A stretch of 33,000 nucleotides of DNA from Candidatus Iainarchaeum sp. (GTDB taxonomy: Archaea > Iainarchaeota > Iainarchaeia > Iainarchaeales > Iainarchaeaceae), in contig JACQPB010000040.1 in NCBI GenBank assembly GCA_016202305.1, positions 1-33,000 on the forward strand. Direction: 5' to 3'. The position numbers were made by a program, and so were the translations under genes. Position 1 is the stretch's first letter. Each line of letters starts with the position of its first letter. This document shows positions 1 through 8,581 of this stretch, piece after piece. Below the pieces are notes generated by a model. That model made no database searches, was not told where the DNA came from, and saw nothing but the letters and a program-made list of their open reading frames with translations.

Positions 1-32
1 CTTTATATACTGATCTGTGACATTATTTTAAC

Positions 33-1319
33 ATGGCGACGCTTACAAGAGATGCCGTTCTGGAAATCCTGGCTGACTGGAATAGCTGGGGCAAGCAGAC
101 CCGTACTGGAATCATGAGGGATAGCTACTTAAGGGATTTTGAAAGGAAAATGCGGAGCGAGGAAATAGTAATTTTACAGGGAGTGAGGAGAGCGGGAAAG
201 TCCACCATTGCAAAACAATACATTGAAAGCATGGGAAATCCTGATTCCGCACTTATAATAAATTTTGAAGATGCACGCCTGTCAAAAGTTTCGGCCAATG
301 ACCTGAACAGGATTTTTGAGGTTTATCTCTCAGAATTCCAGCCCAAGGAAAAGCCGGTTGTGGTGCTTGACGAAATCCAGGAAGTGCCTGAGTGGGAGAG
401 GTTCGTGAGATCTCTCCATGACAGAAACGCGGCACACATAGCCGTGACAGGCTCATCATCAAAACTTCTATCCGGAGAATACGCCACGCTATTAACAGGA
501 AGGCACATCAACACAACGGTTTACCCACTGAGCTTTGCAGAATTCCTGCAATTCACCGGAATAGAGGCAAAAAGCAGGATGCAAGCGATCGAAAACAGGC
601 TGCAGATACAAAAGAAGTTCCGCGAATATCTTGAATTCGGCGGGTTCCCAAAACCTGTGACCTTGAAAGATGCTGTCTTGAAGAAAGAATTGCTCAGGAC
701 TTACTATGAGGACATAATACACAAGGACATACAAAAGAGGCACTCGATACAGGAAGGCAAAAAACTTGACGAACTGGGACAGTATTACATGACAAACAAT
801 GCCCGCATTGCGAGCCACAACCAGATAAGGAAATTCATTGGGCTGAGCCTTGATTCAGTGCAGCGTTTCTCCAAATACATGGAGGAAGCTTATCTCATAT
901 TTTCCGTTCCTCTTTTTTCATATTCGAAAAAAGCCCAGATTGCAAACCCAAAAAAAGTCTATTCAATAGACACGGGGATGAGGAACGCAGTTTCATTCAG
1001 GTTCTCAAAAGACTTTGGATGGAATGCGGAAAATGCGGTATTCCTGCAGCTCAAAAGGACAGGCAGCGAAGTGTACTATTATACAGACCATAAAACGGAG
1101 TGCGATTTCATAGCAAAAAAACAGGGAAAAAAGGCCGCAATACAGGTTTCCTGGAACCTCGAAGACGAGAAACGCGAAATAAAAGGCTTGCTGCAGGGAA
1201 TGAAATCCATCAAGGCAAAAGACGGCCTATTGTTGACCGAAGACCTGGAAGAGGAAAGGAAAATCGAAGGAATGAAAATACGCATAATGCCGCTGTGGAA
1301 ATGGCTGCTGGGTAAATGA
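33..1319 (+). CDS. AAA/P-loop ATPase with C-terminal DUF4143-like nuclease-fold region
   Basis: 428-aa ORF; Walker A-like GVRRAGKST, Walker B VVVLDEI, ITGSSS-like sensor (VTGSSSKLLSGE), C-terminal ECDFIAKK motif typical of DUF4143 ATPases; TATA-like TTTATATA at ~2-10 upstream of ATG. Confidence 0.85.
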   Translation: MATLTRDAVLEILADWNSWGKQTRTGIMRDSYLRDFERKMRSEEIVILQGVRRAGKSTIAKQYIESMGNPDSALIINFEDARLSKVSANDLNRIFEVYLSEFQPKEKPVVVLDEIQEVPEWERFVRSLHDRNAAHIAVTGSSSKLLSGEYATLLTGRHINTTVYPLSFAEFLQFTGIEAKSRMQAIENRLQIQKKFREYLEFGGFPKPVTLKDAVLKKELLRTYYEDIIHKDIQKRHSIQEGKKLDELGQYYMTNNARIASHNQIRKFIGLSLDSVQRFSKYMEEAYLIFSVPLFSYSKKAQIANPKKVYSIDTGMRNAVSFRFSKDFGWNAENAVFLQLKRTGSEVYYYTDHKTECDFIAKKQGKKAAIQVSWNLEDEKREIKGLLQGMKSIKAKDGLLLTEDLEEERKIEGMKIRIMPLWKWLLGK

Positions 1320-1486
1320 GATAGAGGCTCCACGAAATAAGTATAAGCGGATTGCAACTTAGGGGTTGTTCGGAAATAACATTCACAGGCTTTGGGACGA
1401 CATTGCCGGAAATCGCAGGGATTCCAACCAGAACCTGCCAATTAGCCTACCGAAATTGAAAGATTTATTTTTGCACAGGCCCTTAA

Positions 1487-1618
1487 TCAGACGGCCTTCA
1501 CGGTCTTCGTGAGCGGGTCCCTGACTTTCGTGAATATCTTGTATCCGCAGCTCGGGCACCTCACCGCACCTATGATTATAGAATTGACTTCCTTCTGGCA
1601 CTGCAGGCATCTGTACAT
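1487..1618 (-). CDS. rpoP: DNA-directed RNA polymerase subunit P (Rpc10/RpoP), 43 aa; not in the supplied ORF list
   Basis: Hand translation: MYRCLQCQKEVNSIIIGAVRCPSCGYKIFTKVRDPLTKTVKAV*; CxxC...RCPxCGYKI zinc ribbon; TGATG overlap with rpl37ae stop; expected superoperon position. Confidence 0.88.
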   Translation of the reverse strand: MYRCLQCQKEVNSIIIGAVRCPSCGYKIFTKVRDPLTKTVKAV

Positions 1619-1968
1619 CAATTACCGCCCTCCGCATTTTCCCCCGCGGCTTCCTCTGCCTTCGAGCCTTCCCTGACCTTCGAAAGCGACTCCACAAGCT
1701 CCGGGGAGAACATCTTCTGCATCACCATCTTCGAAATGATGCCGCCTGTAAGGGTCTGGGGCAGGTACGAGCCTCCTACGAATTCATGGTTGCACTTGGC
1801 ACAGTGGAAAACGCCCTTGCTTTTCCTTTTCACCTTGCGGAAACCGCAATTCGGGCACTTGTGGCGCTGGAACTGAGACGGCTCTATCTTCAGCAGCTTC
1901 CTCCTTATGCCTACACCGTACCTTGAGCCGAAACGGCCAGTGCTCAACACTTTCTGCGTGCCTGCCAT
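1618..1968 (-). CDS. rpl37ae: 50S ribosomal protein L37Ae
   Basis: GRFGSRYGVGIRRKL and CPNCGFRKVKRKSKGVFHCAKC zinc ribbon. Confidence 0.9.
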   Translation of the reverse strand: MAGTQKVLSTGRFGSRYGVGIRRKLLKIEPSQFQRHKCPNCGFRKVKRKSKGVFHCAKCNHEFVGGSYLPQTLTGGIISKMVMQKMFSPELVESLSKVREGSKAEEAAGENAEGGN

Positions 1969-1989
1969 ATTATACCACTATTAGTACCC

Positions 1990-2769
1990 TCACAGTAACT
2001 TTCTTATTTGTTTGCTATTCCGCATGGCGATGTCTATGCAGGCGTTTATTTCCTCATACTTGAACGAGCCCGCAAGCCCTTTTTGGAACGCCGTTATCTT
2101 GTCGTCCTCCGTCACCGCGACCGAGAACCTCGCCGACATGGATTTCTCCTCGGAAAGCACAGGGTCCGCCACTACCACGTTGCCTACCTTGGCGAACGTA
2201 TTCAGTATAGGCTTTGCCTTTATCTTCAGCTTCCCGGCATACTCGCCCTTCACTATCTTGCCGCCATCCAGCTTGGGGAGCTTGGTCTCCAGCAATGCGC
2301 TGATGGCCGCGACTCCGCACGCATCAAAGAGGTTGCCGTCATTGTTCAGTATGTAGATGTCTACAAACCCGATCCAGACCTGCTCGCCCTCCTTTATGCA
2401 CAAATCCTTGAAGTCGATTGCCTTGCTCTCCCTGATGCCCCTGTCCACGACCCTCGAAAGCTCTATCGCCTCGGCCCTCGGGGGCCCGACCTCGAACTCA
2501 GGGTCGGCCATCGGCAACAGCTCGGCGCCCACGCTTATGCTGCCCTCATCAGGCATGTCCGGATAAGGCTCGCCCGGCACCATCTTGATGCCTGCAATTA
2601 CATCCGTTTCACCTAGCCTTACCCTCGCGGAGCCATCAGCGTTCTCGCTCACGCCATGAGTCACGGTTATCTTCCTGACCTCGTCCACTTTCCTTGCATC
2701 AATCCTGCGGCCCTCCTTGAGATCCGCCACTACCTTGTCGACCCTCAGGTCCCAAAGCTCTGAAATCAT
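1990..2769 (-). CDS. rrp42: Exosome complex subunit Rrp42 (RNase PH-like)
   Basis: RNase PH fold signatures (RIDARKVDEVR, GNLFDACGVAAISALLETKLP); adjacent to rrp41. Confidence 0.95.
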   Translation of the reverse strand: MISELWDLRVDKVVADLKEGRRIDARKVDEVRKITVTHGVSENADGSARVRLGETDVIAGIKMVPGEPYPDMPDEGSISVGAELLPMADPEFEVGPPRAEAIELSRVVDRGIRESKAIDFKDLCIKEGEQVWIGFVDIYILNNDGNLFDACGVAAISALLETKLPKLDGGKIVKGEYAGKLKIKAKPILNTFAKVGNVVVADPVLSEEKSMSARFSVAVTEDDKITAFQKGLAGSFKYEEINACIDIAMRNSKQIRKLL

Positions 2770-3536
2770 TCCGCATCAACCCCTTTAGCTTCGCCTTTTT
2801 CCTCCACGTTCGCGTACTTCGCCTTGAGCGCGGCCTTCTGCACATCGTATATGTGCATCGCGGCCGCCTCGCCCATCTTGTACGCCTGCTCCCACTCGGC
2901 TCTCGTGAGAACCCCGTCAAGTTGGAGGAGCACTATCTCCTTCGAGTTCGGCAGCATCGCAATCGGTATGTCCACCGCGTCCGGCGCGTCCTCCTCGTTC
3001 TTGTCGAGATCCACGATGAGCTTGCCGCCGGCCTTGCCGACGCTCGTGCCGCACACCATGTCCCTCATCGGGATGCCGGCGTCCGCAAGCGCCACAGACG
3101 CGGCCGTCAGAGCCGCTATCCTGGAGCCTGCATTGCTGTCCACTATCTCGACTGTTATGTCTATCTGCGTGTTCGGGAAGCGCTCCACGAAAATCGCCTT
3201 CTCGAGCGCCTCGCCGCACACCTTCGAAATCTCCACCTCACGCCTGCCCGGCTTGGGATTCTTCCTGTCAGGCACGCTGAAAGTCGCCATCCTGTACTCG
3301 AACTTCACGACAGCCTTGTAAGGCGACGCCGTGTGCTTAGGAAGGCACTCGCGCGGCCCATAGACTGCGGCAAACACCTTGTTCTGGCCCCACTCAAGAT
3401 ACGCGGAGCCGTCGGCGCGCGGAATAACGCCCGCCTTTATCTTCACTTCCCTTAACTCGTCCACTTTCCTGCCGTCGAGCCTCTTTCCCTTCGAGTCGAC
3501 GTATGTCACAGATTCATCCTTCTTCTTTCCCATCAT
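2766..3536 (-). CDS. rrp41: Exosome complex exonuclease Rrp41
   Basis: KRLDGRKVDELREVKIKAGVIPRADGSAYLEWGQNKVFAAVYGPRE; overlaps the Rrp42 start. Confidence 0.95.
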   Translation of the reverse strand: MMGKKKDESVTYVDSKGKRLDGRKVDELREVKIKAGVIPRADGSAYLEWGQNKVFAAVYGPRECLPKHTASPYKAVVKFEYRMATFSVPDRKNPKPGRREVEISKVCGEALEKAIFVERFPNTQIDITVEIVDSNAGSRIAALTAASVALADAGIPMRDMVCGTSVGKAGGKLIVDLDKNEEDAPDAVDIPIAMLPNSKEIVLLQLDGVLTRAEWEQAYKMGEAAAMHIYDVQKAALKAKYANVEEKGEAKGVDAE

Positions 3537-4219
3537 CGGTCACCTTCTCCAATCATCATGTTTCCATTGCCTTGGGGCCCCTGAGGCTGCGCCTGCTGCC
3601 TCACAGCCCCGCCGTTCTCGCGCAGGAACTCCATTATCCTGTTGGTCAGGTTGTCCATGTGCGCCTCACGGTCAATCTTCTGCAAAGCCTTGCGCAGGAG
3701 ATCTATGTTTCCGCCCTTGGCCCAAATCCTGCCATTCCTGCCCACTATTATGTTGGAGCCCGTACCGTCGCGCATCGCGTTCAGCATAGAACCCTCCTTG
3801 CCTATGACGCGCGGAACCTTCACCGGCGTCACGTGTATTATCTCGCCCCCGAAAAAGAGCCTTATGCTCCCGAGGTCCACCTCATTCATTTCGTTCACCT
3901 TGAGTATCTTCGCGGATATTATGCTGCCGGGCTTCAGAACCTCGCGCAGTTCCTTCTTCGAGACAAAGCTCGGGTAGAAGCTCCCTATATCCACGCCGTA
4001 ACCTGCGAACCTTTCCGAAGTTATGACGCCTATGACGACGTCGTTCAGCTGCGGCATGTACTTGCCCTCGAGCGGCACGACAGAAGCGAAATCGGCCTCA
4101 TCGTTCACCAGCCCCATGGAATCCGAGTAAATCCTGCCTTCCCTCACGAAAACGTGCGAGCCGAGCTTCTTTCGCTCCTCGGTAACCAACTCGCCCGGAA
4201 TCACTAACCTTTTAGACAC
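3533..4219 (-). CDS. rrp4: Exosome RNA-binding subunit Rrp4 (S1/KH); listed ORF extends to 4273 but a GTG start at 4219 is favoured
   Basis: VSKRLVIPGELVTEERKKLGSHVFVREGRIYSD; KH-like VPRVIGKEGSMLNAM; SD-like GAGGTGG just upstream of the GTG. Confidence 0.92.
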   Translation of the reverse strand: MSKRLVIPGELVTEERKKLGSHVFVREGRIYSDSMGLVNDEADFASVVPLEGKYMPQLNDVVIGVITSERFAGYGVDIGSFYPSFVSKKELREVLKPGSIISAKILKVNEMNEVDLGSIRLFFGGEIIHVTPVKVPRVIGKEGSMLNAMRDGTGSNIIVGRNGRIWAKGGNIDLLRKALQKIDREAHMDNLTNRIMEFLRENGGAVRQQAQPQGPQGNGNMMIGEGDR

Positions 4220-4235
4220 ATTTCCACCTCTCAAA

Positions 4236-4934
4236 CTACCTTTTTTCCAGAATTTTTGACTCCACTTCGCCATGCGTCAGGTGGTTCAGTTCGCCGAAAA
4301 GGTCCTGCTTCACTCCCGCAGGAATCTCCAGCAGCGCCACGAGGCTGCCGTCGTTCTGCCACTCCTCCTTCTGCACGCCGTACTTGTGCAGCACCACGGA
4401 CGCCTTGCCCGTGAACTGCGCCGGAATCCTCACCGCAATGTTCAGCTTGTCGAGCGAAATCGGCAGGAGCTTCCTCAGTTCCTTCAGTGCCTCCTGCACC
4501 TGAACGCTAACAGGCTTGTTTATGTCCACGCTGAACCTTATTTCCTCAAGCGCCGTCTCAATCCTCTGAACAGGATGAGGCGCGCTGGTCTGCGGGTTCA
4601 TGGCGTTCCTCGCAATGAATGCAACTATTTCCCTTTTCTTCCTCTCCGCAATGTCCCTCCTCTGCTGGACCGTCAGCTGGAGTTCGCCCTCCTTTATTAT
4701 GCGCGACACCACTTCCTTCACGTCGGCCGTCCCGAAAACCTTCTTCAGGCTATCAGGGCCCTTCTCCTCGCCCTTGCGGGCATCCTTGAAGACCGTGTCA
4801 ATGAGCATCAGCTCCTCGAAATCCACGGCCTTCCCATGCTTCATGTCCATCGCAATGTGCGGGTCAACCAGTATTTCGAACTTCTCGCCGGAATGCTCGA
4901 AGCGCGCAATCACCGCGTCCTCAGTCCTTACCAT
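4236..4934 (-). CDS. SBDS/SDO1 ribosome maturation protein (start reassigned to MVRTEDAVIARF)
   Basis: AVIARFEHSGEKFEILVDP...VFKDARKGE...QLTVQQRRDIAERKKREIVAFIARNAMNPQTSAPHPVQRIE, characteristic of SBDS. Confidence 0.93.
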   Translation of the reverse strand: MVRTEDAVIARFEHSGEKFEILVDPHIAMDMKHGKAVDFEELMLIDTVFKDARKGEEKGPDSLKKVFGTADVKEVVSRIIKEGELQLTVQQRRDIAERKKREIVAFIARNAMNPQTSAPHPVQRIETALEEIRFSVDINKPVSVQVQEALKELRKLLPISLDKLNIAVRIPAQFTGKASVVLHKYGVQKEEWQNDGSLVALLEIPAGVKQDLFGELNHLTHGEVESKILEKR

Positions 4935-5009
4935 ACCGCAATCTGCCTCTTCCAAAACACTGTTCACGAAACGGCCGCAAAACCCCCGCGGCCCCATGAA
5001 ACTAAACAC

Positions 5010-5738
5010 TCACTCTTTCTTCGCGAAATAAGCCCTCAGCTCGTCCTGGGAAACCGGCGTGAACTTCCTCGCGGAATCTATGTACATGAACTGCAGCCTC
5101 TTAGGGTCGAGCTTCTCCTTCTCGTCAAGGCCCTGCTCAAGCGCCTTCAGCAGCAGCCTGACGGCCCCGTCCCTCGACATGTTCTCCTTCCACTCCTTCT
5201 CGAACAAATCCATGGCCTTGTTCTTGTTCTTGCCAATCGCAATCGCGTGGTACTCCGCCAGCGCACCGGAAGGCTCTGTCTCGAACAGCCTCTTGCCCGT
5301 ATTGTCAATGCCGCCGAAAATGAACGAGACCCCGAAAGGCCTCATGCCGCCGTACTGCGTGAAAACCTGGTTGATGTTAGAAATGTCCTTCACGAGATTC
5401 TCGATCTGCACGGCCTCCTCGTAATACATGCGGTTCTCCTGCGCCTTCTGCCTCGCGATGCCGACAACGCGCCTCGCGTCGCCGACAAGGCCTGCGGAAA
5501 CGGCTATTATGTGGTCATCCACTATGAACATCTTCTCCACTGACTCAGGAAGCAGAAGCCTGCTCGCGATTTTCTTGTCCGCACCGAAAATGATGCCATC
5601 AGCGTACTTGCACGCGACGCCCATCGTGCCCTGCGACACAATCTTGGACGCATACTCGACCTGGTATAGCCTGCCGTCCGGAGAGAACATTGTCGCTGCA
5701 CGGTCATAATTCGCGGGCTGGCTAGAACTTGGGTACAA
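5010..5738 (-). CDS. psmA: Proteasome subunit alpha (TTG start)
   Basis: YDRAATMFSPDGRLYQVEYASKIVSQGTMGVACKYADGIIFGADKK, alpha-subunit signature. Confidence 0.96.
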   Translation of the reverse strand: MYPSSSQPANYDRAATMFSPDGRLYQVEYASKIVSQGTMGVACKYADGIIFGADKKIASRLLLPESVEKMFIVDDHIIAVSAGLVGDARRVVGIARQKAQENRMYYEEAVQIENLVKDISNINQVFTQYGGMRPFGVSFIFGGIDNTGKRLFETEPSGALAEYHAIAIGKNKNKAMDLFEKEWKENMSRDGAVRLLLKALEQGLDEKEKLDPKRLQFMYIDSARKFTPVSQDELRAYFAKKE

Positions 5739-5784
5739 AAATAATCCCTCTTTACGCCTGAATCAATAGTATTTCTTAATGAGT

Positions 5785-5802
5785 AAGGTATATAAAGGCG
5801 AC
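5785..5802 (-). promoter_or_regulatory. TATA/Box A-like promoter for the psmA-SBDS-exosome unit
   Basis: Minus strand reads CCTTTATATACCTTA in the gap between the vapC 3' end and psmA. Confidence 0.5.
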
Positions 5803-5812
5803 TTTGGAGGCC

Positions 5813-6196
5813 TCATTTGAGCACGACTGCGCTTTTCCGCCCCAAGAAATCCCTGTCAAAAGTCACCAGCTCCGCACTTATTCCCAGCGCAGTTCGGTAG
5901 ACCACTGAATCTGCAAGCGATAGGCCCAGCCTTGCCGAGTCATCCGCGCTTTTTTCAAGAATCTCCTCGGAAACGTCCAGCACGATAGAATTGTCTTTCA
6001 TGAAGTCAAGCGACTCTGTAATCCTTGCCCCCCCTCTTTTTGCGAGCAAAAGCCGCTTCTTCACTTCGTACAGGGAAATGGCCGAAGTGAACAATACGCA
6101 GTCTTCTTCATTTATTACCCTGGTTATTCTCGGCTCTCCTGCGAGGAAATATTCCAACCATGCGGAAGAGTCAATAAGGCGCTTATATTCTGTCAA
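5813..6196 (-). CDS. vapC: PIN-domain toxin (VapC-like)
   Basis: IDSSAWLEYFLAGEP...LADSVVYRTALGISAELVTFDRDF, PIN acidic residues. Confidence 0.85.
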   Translation of the reverse strand: MTEYKRLIDSSAWLEYFLAGEPRITRVINEEDCVLFTSAISLYEVKKRLLLAKRGGARITESLDFMKDNSIVLDVSEEILEKSADDSARLGLSLADSVVYRTALGISAELVTFDRDFLGRKSAVVLK

Positions 6197-6395
6197 CCTT
6201 ATCCCTCAGGCCATCCAGGATTTCCTCAGTGGTCCACTTCTTTCCACCGGCCAAAGCGCCAGCCATTGACTTCCTCCGGCGGGTCTCTATGAGGCGCGAT
6301 ATTGCCTCGTCATATGACGCTGTCTTGGTCCTTTCCATAATCTTCCTCAGCCTCATCGCAGTATAATCCCTGACCTGAATAGTGGTAGTAGCCAT
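6183..6395 (-). CDS. vapB: VapB-like antitoxin
   Basis: TTTIQVRDYTAMRLRKIMERTKTASYDEAISRLIE RHH-like; overlaps vapC. Confidence 0.8.
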   Translation of the reverse strand: MATTTIQVRDYTAMRLRKIMERTKTASYDEAISRLIETRRRKSMAGALAGGKKWTTEEILDGLRDKVDRI

Positions 6396-6409
6396 GAAAT
6401 CACCGATAT

Positions 6410-6431
6410 ACTATAGCACTATAGCACTATA
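6410..6431. repeat. Tandem 8-bp repeat ACTATAGC x2.75 in the vapB promoter region
   Basis: ACTATAGC ACTATAGC ACTATA read directly; unit contains palindromic CTATAG. Confidence 0.85.
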
Positions 6432-6480
6432 AATAACTTTCTGAATATAATTGCCGATGCAAACAATTTGGCCAACCTCA

Positions 6481-6500
6481 CTTCAGCTTCCTCACCGAGC
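6481..6500. repeat. Direct repeat copy 1 of the pop5 3' coding end (CTTCAGCTTCCTCACCGAGC)
   Basis: 19/20 identical to 6733-6752; minus strand encodes SVRKLK* like the Pop5 C-terminus. Confidence 0.8.
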
Positions 6501-6541
6501 GCCTCAATAAGCTTTTATATTCCGGGGCGGACAAGCATGCT

Positions 6542-6700
6542 ATGACACAAGAGACCGTCACGGTTCCACGCAAGGAGTACGAGTCGCTGAAGAGGCAGGT
6601 TGAGATTTTCAAGGAATCTAATATTTACAAGAGGCTGATTGAGTTCGAAAATAACATTGCGGCCGGAAAGAAATTTTACAGGGAAGACCTAGGGTTTTGA
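6542..6700 (+). CDS. Small antitoxin-like protein, 52 aa
   Basis: MTQETVTVPRKEYESLKRQVEIFKESNIYKRLIEFENNIAAGKKFYREDLGF*; resembles small archaeal antitoxins; TATA-like TTTTATATT at ~6513-6521. Confidence 0.65.
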   Translation: MTQETVTVPRKEYESLKRQVEIFKESNIYKRLIEFENNIAAGKKFYREDLGF

Positions 6701-6720
6701 TTTTCGTTTTACCTCGGATG

Positions 6721-7074
6721 TCAGTAACTGCCCTTCAGTTTCCTCACCGAGCCGGAAACCTTCACAATCATAGGGATGACATCCTGCTGGCCCACCCGCC
6801 TGAGGAAGAGAATGCCGGCCTTCACGTTCTCCTCCTCCCGGAGAGCGCACCTGATTATGCCCTCGTTCGAGTCCTGGAACCACTTGAGCAACCACAGCCT
6901 CTGCAGCCCCATGCCTGAAGAGCCGAAGAGGCCGCTGAAAACCCCTGAAACCGCGGGCCATGCGTCCTTCTCCGCGAGCTTCGCGCCGCAAACCAGCCTG
7001 AACTTCACGTAGCGCTTCTTCCCGCGCAACGTGGGAGGAATAGGGTTGAGGGATTTCTTCCCCGAAGGCATCAT
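6721..7074 (-). CDS. rnp2: Ribonuclease P protein component 2 (Pop5)
   Basis: NPIPPTLRGKKRYVKFRLVCG N-terminus and IIRCALREEENVKAGILFLRRVG; adjacent to Rpp30. Confidence 0.85.
   Translation of the reverse strand: MMPSGKKSLNPIPPTLRGKKRYVKFRLVCGAKLAEKDAWPAVSGVFSGLFGSSGMGLQRLWLLKWFQDSNEGIIRCALREEENVKAGILFLRRVGQQDVIPMIVKVSGSVRKLKGSY
6733..6752. repeat. Direct repeat copy 2 within the pop5 3' end (CTTCAGTTTCCTCACCGAGC)
   Basis: 19/20 identical to 6481-6500. Confidence 0.8.
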
Positions 7075-7637
7075 TCCGCCCCCTTCCGCGCAGAAATGTC
7101 CGCGGCAGAAAAATCCTTCCCGATTCCGGCGAGAGCGAAAAGCTCCCGCTCCAGCTCAATGGCGGGCACCTGCGTGGAAACTATTTCGGCCATCTTTTTG
7201 CCGCTGGCCGAGCCATAGCGCGATTTAAGGTAAGCGTAGCGCTCGGCGAGCGAAACCACCTTGTCATGGTTAACGCGCTTGTCCGCATACCACACAATCT
7301 TCGCCTCGAGCCGCGTTTTTTGCCCGAACACCAGCACTTCCTCGAGGCCGTGCTGTTTCACTGCCTCCCCGAATTCCGGATAGCCGCGCTCCGCGAGGAC
7401 TCTCCCGGCCTCGTGCGCATGCCTGCATTTGTTCCTGATGCAGTGAACCTTGAGGAAATCGTGCATGAGAGCGGCCCTGTCAACAAGCTTTGAGTCAACA
7501 TCATTCCCGCGCGCGGAAATTTTTTCCGCAAGGAAGTTCGCGATTCTGCGCACCGCTTCTGTGTGGGCCATGACATTTTCAGGGACATCGTACTCGCGCA
7601 TGATGGCCATGCACTCCGACATGGAGGGAATCTTCAC
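7071..7637 (-). CDS. HD-domain hydrolase (GTG start at 7637 or ATG at 7622; longer listed ORF overlaps rpp30)
   Basis: HTEAVRRIANFLAE...LVDRAALMHDFLKVHCI...CRHAHEAGRVL HD motifs; overlaps the neighbouring RNase P subunit genes at both ends. Confidence 0.82.
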   Translation of the reverse strand: MKIPSMSECMAIMREYDVPENVMAHTEAVRRIANFLAEKISARGNDVDSKLVDRAALMHDFLKVHCIRNKCRHAHEAGRVLAERGYPEFGEAVKQHGLEEVLVFGQKTRLEAKIVWYADKRVNHDKVVSLAERYAYLKSRYGSASGKKMAEIVSTQVPAIELERELFALAGIGKDFSAADISARKGAE

Positions 7638-8251
7638 GTGAACCGCCCCGCAAACTCTTCCGCGTTGCCGCGGACCGCCCTCAGCGCATCTTCCTTCCCC
7701 ATGCCGAGCATCACGCCGAAAGAGGAAAGGTCTTTCGAGGCGCGCATCTGCTGCCAGCTGCGCGCGCCGCTGAGCAGGAGAATTTTCGTGCCCGCGCTGG
7801 CGCAGAGCTTCACGCACATAGCCGCGTTCTTGAAAAGCTGCGCCTGCCTGAACCCGTCGCTTTCAAGGAAATCGCTGAAAAGCACGCCGACAAAAACAGC
7901 CCTGTCGCGCAGGACGTTGGCCGTCTGGATGTCGAGGAAGCACTTCTCCGTGCTGAAAGGCTGCAAAAGCAGGTCAACTCCTTTCGAGTTCGCGGCCCAA
8001 GCGCATGATTCCGGGCTGGAGCCGCGCACCGCGACAACGAAACCCTTGTCAGCTGACTTACGTGGCACAGCGCTGCCTGGCCCCTCTAGGATGGAGCAAG
8101 GTATTATGCCCGGGGAAGAAGCCAAGGCAGGGCCTTTCACGTGTCCTGCCGCAGGACCGGGACCCGCGACAATGACCGCATCCTCCCCGAATAGCGCGGA
8201 GTACCTTGAAATGGTACCGAAATCCGAAAACCTGACCAAGTTAAGATGCAT
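7634..8251 (-). CDS. rnp3: Ribonuclease P protein component 3 (Rpp30); start reassigned to MHLNLVRFSDF
   Basis: PHP-like Rpp30 features (ILLLSGARSWQQMRASKDLSSFGVMLGMGKEDALRAV); adjacent to pop5. Confidence 0.82.
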   Translation of the reverse strand: MHLNLVRFSDFGTISRYSALFGEDAVIVAGPGPAAGHVKGPALASSPGIIPCSILEGPGSAVPRKSADKGFVVAVRGSSPESCAWAANSKGVDLLLQPFSTEKCFLDIQTANVLRDRAVFVGVLFSDFLESDGFRQAQLFKNAAMCVKLCASAGTKILLLSGARSWQQMRASKDLSSFGVMLGMGKEDALRAVRGNAEEFAGRFT

Positions 8252-8334
8252 GTGCAATACCTGAAGAAGACAGCCATGAAAAATATAAAAACCACCCAGA
8301 GTGCAGAATGGACGCGAAGGAAAGGATTTTATAC

Positions 8335-8352
8335 ATACATGCATGCATGTAT
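8335..8352. promoter_or_regulatory. 18-bp perfect palindrome ATACATGCATGCATGTAT just upstream of the vapB-like start
   Basis: Perfect inverted repeat ending 4 nt before ATG at 8357; candidate operator overlapping promoter/start. Confidence 0.7.
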
Positions 8353-8356
8353 AGAT

Positions 8357-8581
8357 ATGACAAGGGTCATTTCCATTTCGGACGAGGCTTACGAAAGGCT
8401 CAGGAAAAGGAAGAATGGTGGGTCGTTTTCTGAGGCGATAATGGAGCTTACGGGCGGCAATAAGAAAAAGAGCCTCTATGAGTACCTGAAAGAAAGGGGC
8501 CCTAACCACGAGCTTGCTGACGCATTTGAAAAAGCTTACAAGGAAAGGGGCAAATACAAGTTCAAGGACGTGACTCTCTGA
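8357..8581 (+). CDS. vapB: VapB-like antitoxin (DUF217-type); start reassigned to MTRVISISDEAYERL
   Basis: MTRVISISDEAYERLRKRKNGGSFSEAIMEL, typical DUF217/VapB; adjacent to vapC. Confidence 0.85.
   Translation: MTRVISISDEAYERLRKRKNGGSFSEAIMELTGGNKKKSLYEYLKERGPNHELADAFEKAYKERGKYKFKDVTL

Noticed and set aside
2008-4207. Long plus-strand ORFs (202, 200 and 234 aa)
   Set aside because: Antisense to rrp42, rrp41 and rrp4; no recognisable motifs.
4272-5543. 423-aa plus-strand ORF
   Set aside because: Antisense shadow of SBDS and psmA, which are clearly identified on the minus strand.
7638-7817. N-terminal 60 aa of the listed 248-aa HD ORF
   Set aside because: Lies out of frame over the rpp30 coding end; low-complexity Arg-rich sequence; GTG/ATG starts at 7637/7622 fit better.
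8331-8352. ATGCATGC repeat as a possible CRISPR or simple-repeat locus
   Set aside because: Too short with no spacers; better explained as an operator palindrome. No CRISPR array seen in the window.
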